A stretch of 64,000 nt of DNA, taken from positions 23,363,569 through 23,427,568 of the forward strand of contig CALNVZ010003433.1 in NCBI GenBank assembly GCA_940671915.1. The letters are read 5' to 3'. The DNA is from Paracentrotus lividus. Lineage: Eukaryota > Echinodermata > Echinoidea > Camarodonta > Echinidae. The translations under genes and the position numbers were made by a program. Below, piece after piece: positions 50,555 to 64,000 of the stretch. The notes beneath the pieces were generated by a model. That model worked only from the letters and a program-made list of their open reading frames with translations. It was not told the origin of the DNA and did no database searches. The number at the start of each line of letters is the position of its first letter. Within the stretch, counting starts at the first letter, position 1.

Positions 50555-53449
50555 TGGTGGTAGGCCGCCATACGTCCAAATAAATTAATAAAGCAAAACG
50601 AAGGCCGTGCTGACTCATTTTATTTTTATTTGTAGAGAAAAATAAAAGGCTGATTTTGTAAGTTTACAATAATGCCTTTTTTTTAGTTTTTGAGGGACTA
50701 CATGTAGTAGTAGAAAGTTATTTTTAGCGATTGTAAGTGTAACTGATCTAACTATTGGAAGCTGGCCTACAATTGACCTCGATCATCAAGGCTCATGGAG
50801 GTGGACTGGCCTACGTGAGCCCTTCAAAACATTCAATGGCTACGCACAGCTGCACAGACACCATCCAGACTTGAGAATTGGGTCTAGTCTAGAATCTCGA
50901 TGCCTACTACCCTGACATTGTGACTGTGACTGACACACATGTGGAATTGTACTGCGCTAGAAAGTTCACTGACAGATGTCAAGGTAATCAGACACCTTCC
51001 GCCCGGCCGCTTTCACTGGGGGATGCCACGAGTACAAAATGCCTTCATCATCACGTACAGGCCACCGCATCCTCACACATGCCGTTCCAGCAAAAAAAAA
51101 AAAAATCATAACAAAAACATAAGCACACTGCACAGATTCACAATCACTTTCTTTCATATTTGAAATTCCAACAATGATTTTTAGAGAACGAATGATGAAA
51201 GCTAAGTTAATTCTTACTAAATTCGCATTAATGATGCACCAATAAAATATGAATAAGATTCTATAATCTCACTTTTCTTGGACTCGGACGGCCGGAGTCG
51301 GAACTCGGAGTCAAATAAACCAAATAAATAGAAAGCTTAGCGGCGCGCATCCCTATCCCTGCCGTACCTTCGGCACGGCAGGACAAGCAGTCCCGCTGTC
51401 TCCGAAAATTTGGCTACAAAACCACTCCACTACTTTTGGATCCGGTAATGTTCTCCAAATATAGTTGACTTTAAATTCAAGCGTTCAGTAAAACCATTCA
51501 TATTAATTCCACTCAGCAGTCAACAGTCACAAGATTAAACACAAACTCAAAAAAAAGAAGACATTTCTTACCAGAAATTTCTTATTTGTCGCTCACCAGG
51601 CTCAAAAGCAAAGCCTCAATGCAGTAGGTGCGCGAGCTGAGGATCAAATTTGCTAGGCATGCAAAAATAAACATCCAGCTAGTGTCTGGGCCTGGGTCAG
51701 GCTTAGCTCTGATGTGGCGAGCTTGCAAGGGGAAACAAAATTTTTATTAAGACGTTTACTAGAATTTATTTTGACATTATTTGTAGGTATATGATAAAAT
51801 CTCTCTAAAGAAAAATGAAACATTAAAAATAAAAATAATTTTAAAAATTGAATATGCTGGGTTTTTGGAAAAAATTCATAACAATAAATAAGGGGATCTT
51901 TTTTTCTGCAAACACTACATACGACTTGCAAAAAGACTAATAATTTGTTCCTAAAAATGGTGGTTAGATTTTTATTTAATAGATAAATAAATCTGTATAT
52001 GCGTCAGTTAATCATTATATTACTGATGACTACATTAAATATTTTGGACAAAAATAATAATTAGATATAATTGTTTGAAGACGGAAAAGAGAAAAATAGT
52101 CACCCAAATGAAAACCACAGGTATGATAATGCATAAAAACATAAACTAAATTCAGGATCGATTGTAATCGATTACAAATTCGGTGGATTATAAATATTTT
52201 TTTTTAATTTAATGTTAATGTGCGTTAACGGTGTGTTAAGTTTTGTTTCACATTGCTGTATTATAAAATGCACAGTGCTATAATGATATTATGATTGTTT
52301 TATGAACAATTATCTCTGTAGTATGAATACAATATACGTTTATTGGTTGTTACGTTGTATTGTTTTGGAAGAAATAAAAACATACTTTAAGAAAAATAAA
52401 AGATAAAAAACGCAACAAAAAAAAAAACCAAAAAATGATTAAAACCCCGATTAAAACAATCCCTTTTTCTTTCTATCGTTTCCTCTTTACTAAAAATTTC
52501 GAAATGACTTATTAAAAAATATTATTAATAAACATAATAGATAATCAGGATCACAGCTATTCGATGAAAGGAAATGTAAAAAAATTATGAAGACAAATTA
52601 ATGCATAAATTTAATCGCAAGATCGATTACAGTCTCACCTCAAATTTACCTTGTGTTGGTATTCTCAATTAACTTAACACTTAAGTCCTATTTTATGACT
52701 GTTAATAAAGCTCTAAATTTGTATTCCCAAAACATAATAGAGGTTAATAAGTCTTGATCATCATCTTTAAATCCACCCACCTTGTCTCATGATTAGATCT
52801 ATAGATTTGCATTCCGCTGCCCCCCCCCCTTTTTTTTTTTAACGAAGAACTGCGCACACTACTAGTATTTCATTTCTGGAAACAATGAATATGTAAAACA
52901 TTTATTTTGGCTGGGTTTTGATGATGAAACATAGACAGAAAAAAAACTATAACAATTTTCAACGTTATTGATTATACTTTTTTTTTTAATGAACAAACAA
53001 AACAATAAAACAATAACAAATAATAATATAACAAAATGATACAATCCTAAACAGTATTTGAATATTTGAATATGGGAATGAATTACTAACAAACAAAGTG
53101 GGTCTGCTTTTATTTGTCTTCCACTCACCCTTGCCAAGTTTCTCTGAAAAGTTTAAGATGTCGTGATGTGTATTAATTCATCTTCTTTGCATTATGTTTG
53201 TTGTTGTTTTGACGATTGGGGATAACAGGGACATTTTGTCCCAGTTCACCATATCCCTAGTTCCTTTTATGTATGTAAGCAAATTAAATGTATACTTGGT
53301 CATAATCCATAGCCTGCATACATTTGTTTTCTATGCATTACAAAGTTGCAATAAAGTTGTATTGATCAATTCCTTGTCATTGACCACAAATCAGACAACC
53401 AGCACTTGTGTGTAACCCCCCCCCCCCCCCCCCCAAAAAATAATAATAA

Positions 53450-53492
<43 letters not shown>

Positions 53493-53715
53493 AAATAAAC
53501 AAACAAACAAACAAACAACACACACAAATTTAGGAAAACTATCCAATTGCTGTACAGATATCGGTGGCCGCCCTTATGATCTTGTTTGTTTGTTGTTGCT
53601 TTGAGTTTTTTACACTCATTTTTAGAGCCCAAGCGCTCAATCATCAATGACAGGACAGGTATAAATTGCACAGAATATGAGTTACTATCAAAAATAAAAA
53701 TTAGGGGCACAGGAG
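48028..53715. other. Upstream region of P4HA, little identifiable
   Basis: AT-rich sequence with poly-A runs (50509-50546), C-runs and an (AAAT)n run at 53450-53490. The stretch 51280-51420 is more CG-rich than its surroundings (GGCGCGCATCC; a stem formed by CCTGCCGT and ACGGCAGG). A GT donor-like GGTAAGAAATG on the minus strand near 51565-51575 could end a 5' UTR exon of P4HA, but nothing decides this. I see no coding gene. Confidence 0.4.
48305..48490 (+). repeat. Possible tRNA-derived SINE
   Basis: A box A-like TACCTGGTCGGCTAAGTCAT is followed about 30 nt later by a box B-like TAGTTCGAAACCG, then a non-tRNA body (GGATAGGAGTTAAGGACTTA). The tail is unclear and I saw no second copy in this window. 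Confidence 0.4.
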
Positions 53716-53720
53716 TTATA

Positions 53721-54252
53721 CAGTGTGTTTCAAATAAAAGGTAATCTATTTTTAGAGGGTCCATGCTCCATGTTCATTTGTTTTTGTTGTTTATATGTAA
53801 CTTATAATTTAAGAAGAACTCTTCACCTTTCCAATGATACCTTTCTTGAATCATAAATGTAAAGCAAAATTGAGTAAATTGCAAATGAAAATGGCAGGTA
53901 CAGAGTCAATTTTCCAAGTTTTAAGAAAATGAAAGAAAACTGAGTGAATGCTGTCCCTGCTGTCCCAGATCATTGAATAGGATTGCGTGTAATGATGTGT
54001 GACTCTTTGAAAGCATCCACCCGTCTTTCATCCTTTGACATGTTTGACAAAAACATGGAAAAATGGATTTTGTACCTGACACCTTGATTGGCAATTTATT
54101 CGGTTATGCGTAACATTTATGATTCAAGAAAGGTATCGTTGTAAAGGTGAGGAGTTCGTCTTCAGTTATATGACAGAAATAAATGTCAAAAATGGATGAG
54201 CTGGGAATATAGCCCCTCCAAAAATGGATTACCTTTTATTTGAAACGCACTG
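53721..54252. mobile_element. Mariner-like MITE, 532 bp
   Basis: Both ends begin CAGTG(T/C)GTTTCAAATAAA and continue with AAGGTAATC(T/C)ATTTTTRGAGGG, in opposite orientation, with TA on each side. The arms are extended: CTTTCCAATGATACCTTTCT and AGAAAGGTATCGTTGTAAAG are also inverted. No transposase frame. Confidence 0.8.
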
Positions 54253-55422
54253 TATATTTCTAATACGAGGCTCTAAAATTGAACGTTGGGTACAGTTTTT
54301 TTCTTGGATGCATTGTATTGTGTGCACATAAATAAAGTATTTAAATAATAAATCAAAAGCACTTTATCATAGAAATGTCACAACTACTATTTAGTTAAGA
54401 CCAAACTCCTAATACTTTAGTTCGCCTTGTTCCTTATTTACAATTTCTTCTTTTTGTTATTATCATCAACTCAATGAAATAATTTCTTTCTAAATGTTTA
54501 CTTTTGTTAAAATTTGTGCAATGATAACCTCTATTCTCTTCTGCCTCCTACTCTCTTTTTCTATCCCTTTTACAGCTCTCTTTATATTTTCTTTCAGGGC
54601 TGTCTGTTAAAGCAGGTAACAGGTAAAACTTGCCGCCGATTTACTCGTTTCTTACAGGCTATGATTCCTAAATAAACCATGCAAAAATCACAGGAATAAA
54701 AAACAAATGCTAATCTGACATTCCCAGTTATGACAGTTCATGTTTTATTCAACATGAACAATACATGTTGAAAGATAACTCCCAAATTTTTCTTTTTTAG
54801 GTGCACCAGATTGCACAATTGGAAATCAAAAAAGGGTCATGTGGGAAGGTGACATGCCCTTCCCACCCTTCAGTTGCTTTGCTCCCTTGCAATGATGGTA
54901 CCTCCAATAAAATTGAAATGACCTCCTTCAAAAATATTTAGCAAGAACCCTGTTTTTTATATATTCATATCTCCTCTCTTGCTTTTATTTCTCTATCCTT
55001 TTTTTACATAATAACCTCATGAAAATTATCTATGCAAACTAAGTAGGTTTCTCTGCTTTTAATTTGCTACATTCAACCTCGATTCTCTTGCAAACTGTTT
55101 GTTAATGTGTATGTATCTGGCCGCTACAATTTATTTGAAGTATTGTGTTCAGCAGGCGCGGATCTAAGAAAATCGAATTGAATGCATTTCGGGGGCCCAA
55201 TTATCCGGGGACAAAAGCGGCTCTATTATGTTTACGCATGGGCCCGATAAATTCATTGTCTGAAATCTGGCTGCGTCCGCTACTGTTCAGTATCTCCCAC
55301 CCCCCCCCCTTCACTTCTCACTCTCTCTATATCTCTCTCCTACAAATTATCCCTCCTTTAAGCTCTCCCCTTCACTTTATTTCTCTCTGTCAGTCTCCCA
55401 ATCCTTCTCTCTTTTCTATCTC
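54253..55422. other. Intergenic, no gene seen
   Basis: AT-rich sequence ending in a CT-rich stretch (about 55290-55460: CTCTC, CTTCTCTCT). The 113-residue plus-strand frame over it is Ser/Leu/Pro low complexity from the CT tract and has no features of a gene. Confidence 0.6.
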
Positions 55423-55759
55423 TTTTTATACTACCCTAGTACCTCCTCTCCTCTTCTCTTCTCTTCATCTCTTTCTCATTCTGTAACTGTCGGTTCTTCT
55501 GTTTATCATTTCCTGTCTATACAGTGTGTCCCAGAAAAAACTATATACTTTTGAAACGGCTACAAAATAAGAAATATATGGTTCTTGGGGGTAAAGATTC
55601 ATATGTAGAGAAAGTAGAGAAAGGTCATATCCTCAACTATCATTTGACACCAATCATCTGTATAGACAGGAAATGATAAACAGAAGAACCGACAGTTACA
55701 GAATGAGAAAGAGATGAAGAGAAGAGAAGAGGAGAGGAGGTACTAGGGTAGTATAAAAA
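55423..55759. repeat. Exact 102-bp inverted duplication across a MITE end
   Basis: 55423-55524 and 55658-55759 are perfect inverted copies as read by eye, separated by 133 bp that carry the outer end of the MITE. The left copy is ordinary flank (ending CTGTCTATACAG); the right copy lies inside the MITE. No mismatch was found, so it is either very recent or a sequencing or assembly foldback. Confidence 0.85.
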
Positions 55760-56254
55760 AAGGCTGCGCAGGAATTCCCTATGCATTTACAACCTGCCTA
55801 TGGGCCCATGGGCCGCCATGAGGGATCAAAAGCAGCAATGGCGTGAATCAGCTAACAAAGACAAAATAAACCAAAAGACAAAAAACAAACGTTAATGATA
55901 TGAAAACAGAAAGATTGTCCATTACATTTTTGCATATAAATATTGATGTTTATTTCTGAAATTATGTTTATTTTGTCTTTGTTAGCCAATTCACGCTATT
56001 ATTGCTTTTGATCCCTCATGGCTACCCACAGGCAGGTGGTAAATGCATGTCAAATTCTTGCGCAGTATCGGTTTTTTGTCCTTCACAAAAGTGGGCATTG
56101 CTCATTGAAGCATGCATCATTATTAGACTTTTTGGTGTCAAATAATAGTTGAGGATATGAGCTTTCTCTACATATGAATACTTTCCCCCAAGAACCATAT
56201 ATTTCTTATTCGGTAGCCGTTTCAGAAGTGTATAGTTCTTTCTGGGACACACTG
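55522..56254. mobile_element. Mariner-like foldback MITE, 733 bp, with a rearranged left arm
   Basis: The ends are CAGTGTGTCCCAGAAA and its inverse, flanked by TA. The arms are long and inverted (TACATATGAATACTTTCC, TTGATCCCTCATGGC and others). In the left arm a stretch of about 65 nt expected from the right arm is replaced by an exact inverted copy of the 102 bp lying just outside the left end. Confidence 0.85.
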
Positions 56255-56313
56255 TATACCTCTTGTAATGAAGACTTTTAAAATCAAATGTTTATATTTC
56301 TTATCCACATATT

Positions 56314-56319
56314 TTTATT
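56314..56319 (-). promoter_or_regulatory. SCNM1: Possible poly(A) signal of SCNM1
   Basis: AATAAA on the minus strand, about 480 nt after the SCNM1 stop codon, outside the adjacent MITE. Chosen by position only; other AT-rich hexamers are present. Confidence 0.25.
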
Positions 56320-56800
56320 AATTCCAGCTGCAACATATATTGCTCTCAATAAACCATTTTTTATTTGATTTCTGTGCATTTAGGGAGGAAGCGATCATTG
56401 TTTCATTAAAACAGAGTCTCAAAGTATGCCCATTTCAGTAGACGGGCATCGTTTGTTATGACAGTGTCTTTTACACTGCATTGACACATTGCCAACTTTG
56501 ATGGTTATTCATGGCGATTCTGTACAGTGCCACATACATGAATAGAGAAAGTTTAACCAACTCTGTTCTGGAAGAAGGCAGGCAGTGTGGAGACATCCCT
56601 ATAGTCCATAGGGATGATAGACTGTGGTGCCTATAAAAATCATGAGCCCGGTTTAGGGTCATCCTGACCCAGTGTCCAAGGGTTAGTGTAGAGTGAGTGT
56701 TAGGGCATACAGCAAAATGCAATCAGGATTGGCATTGCAGTCTATCGGGCTGTAAACGGCATTGTTTGTTACGAAAGATTCTCATAGGCTTATGTCCATT

Positions 56801-62043
<5,243 letters not shown>

Positions 62044-62115
62044 CTTTCACCTTGACCTTGTAACTTGACATTCACCTTGACCTTAAACTTGATGTTGACC
62101 TTGATGTTGACTTCT
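62044..62115 (-). promoter_or_regulatory. SCNM1: Cluster of AAGGTCA half-sites upstream of SCNM1
   Basis: On the gene strand the 70 nt before the ATG hold TCAAGGTCA once and three further AAGGTCA or AAGGTGAA words. TCAAGGTCA is the extended half-site of ERR/SF-1-type nuclear receptors. The words are also a loose tandem repeat, so chance amplification is possible. Part may be 5' UTR. Confidence 0.3.
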
Positions 62116-62119
62116 TGCT

Positions 62120-62944
62120 CCCTCTGTAATAAAAATAAAATCAACAAACGTCAATTGGATTCGGAATTAGTCAAGCAGTAGGCCTATTGCTCATTGGAAG
62201 ATCTCTCACTGCCTAAAACCCCATCCGATCAAACCTTCCAAAACACTATCACCAAATGAGACTAATGCCATCGTTTTTTGCAGTGACTTTCAGAAGGAAA
62301 ATATGAATTTTTGGTCACAATCCGGTATCATATCTGTTGGCTGGCAGCTGACCTATGCTATAATTTAGTGTGGTCCCATGTGTTAGTGAAATAAATTCTA
62401 CTTTTCATTATTCCATAAGGGGTTTTTTAATTGTTCTTTTTTGCTATCCTTGCTATTTGCACCTTCACCTCTCTCTGGAGTGTTTAATTCCAAATCATAT
62501 TCACACAAAAATATGAAAACGATGCAGGCCTACATCATATCAGTAACCCATAGTTCCATTAGGGCTTGTACATATCAATTATGGGTCTCAACATTCAAAT
62601 CTCTGTCAATTCTTGAAGATGGTGACATTACTAAAAGGAAGGAACCATTAGATCTGATTTTCTGCACATCAGGTATGCTATACTGATCTGGCTACAGATT
62701 GCGCCCTCAAACCCCAATGGAAGTTTGAAGCCAGACTTATAGGTCTCTGTTATGACACTTCTCCAAGTTGAAATCAATTTTAAGACCATATGATTCACTT
62801 TCCAGGATTTTAAGGCTTTAAAATTTATTTTAAGGCCTATGGCTAAAGATCATTAAACTCAATTCCAAAATAGCAATATCCCTAATTTGTTTGGCCTATT
62901 TATTATAATTAACGTTACGCTAATGTTAATTTAAATAAAAGCCA
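62120..62944. other. Upstream of SCNM1, nothing identified
   Basis: Ordinary AT-rich sequence. The 81-residue plus-strand frame at 62441-62686 has no recognisable domain or splice context and is probably chance. Confidence 0.5.
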
Positions 62945-62948
62945 TTAA

Positions 62949-63595
62949 AGGAAACTAATACCCAAGGAAATAATCACTTTAATATGAAAGGGCAATATAA
63001 TGAGACAAGCAATTTAAAAGAAATTTCATCAAAATGGGTTATAAAATGAGAAAGTTATGAAGTTTGAAAAGTCTCATTGTACCTTCTATGGGGTTCCTCA
63101 AATTGGCAACATCAGCTTCAAAATGGCTGATTTTATGGACAACTCTCTATTTATTTTGTACACAAATTTTCAGATTTTCCCCATTTTCTTTCAAAATATA
63201 TCTTACCTCCTGGAAAATTTGTGTACAAAACAAATGGAGAGTTGTCCATCAAATCGGCCATTTTGAAGCCGATGTTGCCAATTTGACGGTCCCAATAGAA
63301 GGTACAACAAGACTTTTCAATTTTCCATAACTCTCTTTATTTGGCATTATCCTGTTATAAGTCACCAGTCCATTCACTCCAGTTCATTTCGTCACTGGCG
63401 GAGACATCATTCAACTCCCTATGACTTTGTACACAGTCACTGAGTGAGCGAGCAGAGAGGAGACAAATTGAAGGATATAGCCTTCTATTATAACCGATTT
63501 TGATGATTTTTTTTTTCTTCAAATTGCTCCTCTCAGTCTCATTCTGCTCTTTCACTAAAAAAAAGTGATTATTTCCATGGGTATATTGGTTCCCT
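62949..63595. mobile_element. TTAA-flanked MITE, about 647 bp
   Basis: Left end AGGAAACTAATACCC and right end GGGTATATTGGTTCCCT are inverted, with TTAA on both sides. GGAAATAATCACTTT is mirrored by AAAGTGATTATTTCC, and a second inverted pair lies inside (AATTTTCAGATTTTCCCC region; TGTACACAAATTTTC against GAAAATTTGTGTACA). An asymmetric stretch of about 170 bp is present only in the right arm. No coding frame. Confidence 0.75.
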
Positions 63596-63600
63596 TTAAG

Positions 63601-64000
63601 CCCGGGGGGGGGGGTCATTCAAACAAAAAAAGTGCTACCCATGCGTGTTCCTGTAACCTGAAAATGGACCCTAAACGTCTCATAGCATGAAGCCAAATTT
63701 GCACCCCTTTTCGACGTCAGACTGAAAATGGACCCTAAACGTCTCATTGCATGAAGTACAATTTGCACCCTTTTTCGACATCAGACTGGAAAACATACCC
63801 TAAATGGCGTAAACACCGTGAAATATTGACCCCAAAACAATGATTTCCGCTGAAAACACCCCTATTTTTATGAAAATGGCGATTGAAATTTAAAAAACAC
63901 CCCTATTTTAAGGAAAGCGTTGATGCCACCGAAAGGCTGAACACAGACCCTTTTCGACGCTTTTTGGGGACACGCATGCGTAGCACATCATGTGGTGAGT
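63601..64000. mobile_element. Foldback element with internal tandem repeat, possibly cut by the window edge
   Basis: Starts after a C3G10 run. GTGCTACCCATGCGTGT near 63631 is inverted as ACACGCATGCGTAGCAC near 63971. Inside, a unit of about 70 bp (ATGGACCCTAAACGTCTCAT to TTTTCGACGTCAGAC) occurs twice, with a third partial copy. Its right limit is not seen. Confidence 0.55.

Noticed and set aside
55145-55486. 113-residue Ser/Leu/Pro-rich frame
   Set aside because: Produced by the CT-rich tract; half of it is also copied in the local inverted duplication.

Overview
This window is nuclear DNA from a marine invertebrate, most likely an echinoderm (probably a sea urchin or relative). The grounds are intron-rich deuterostome-like genes, abundant palindromic ACATGTACATGT and TAGGCCTACATG words, many short foldback DNA transposons, a BEL/Pao retroelement and a Tigger/pogo transposon. 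The species call is inference. Almost every long open frame outside the two host genes is chance or repeat sequence.

Two host genes are supported, both on the minus strand. (1) The alpha subunit of collagen prolyl 4-hydroxylase (P4HA) runs from a signal-peptide exon at 48027 leftwards to at least 761; its 3' end lies off the left edge. Eight common exons, from the N terminus to the HxD iron-binding motif, are in 47830-48027, 25587-25743, 24978-25142, 22484-22656, 21194-21245, 20277-20500, 16414-16584 and 12761-12985. They are followed by five separate copies (E, D, C, B, A) of one small exon carrying GNRIAT-x-LFY, at 10327-10383, 4432-4500, 1551-1616, 909-974 and 761-826. Vertebrate P4HA1 and P4HA2 have two mutually exclusive exons at this position; here there are at least five, each in phase 0 with consensus GT/AG ends. 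This is the main discovery candidate. The same gene also has a partial second copy of a TPR exon (21929-22006) and a triplicated acceptor region around exon 2 (25690-26075), so exon duplication has recurred here. (2) SCNM1, a zinc-finger protein of the minor spliceosome, is complete in seven exons (56801-62043). The inferred splices give one continuous frame of 503 residues, about twice the human length, because of a 1005-nt exon 6.

Layout: 1-12.8 kb, P4HA alternative-exon region with several MITEs and a miRNA-like hairpin. 12.8-25.8 kb, P4HA middle exons; one intron (16585-20276) is almost entirely a CAT/ATC minisatellite. 25.8-47.8 kb, the long first P4HA intron, holding a Tigger/pogo transposon (about 28.54-40.22 kb) split by a fossil BEL/Pao LTR element (29490-39783), plus many foldback elements. 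48-56.8 kb, intergenic, with mariner-like MITEs, one carrying an exact 102-bp inverted copy of its own flank. 56.8-62.1 kb, SCNM1. 62.1-64 kb, a TTAA-flanked MITE and the start of another foldback element.

The two genes have no obvious operational link; they lie head to tail on the minus strand. The minisatellite and the LTRs show many one-base length differences, so local consensus quality may be poor and reading-frame breaks in repeats and in P4HA exon 2 should be read with that in mind. All family assignments rest on recalled protein sequences; no search was run.
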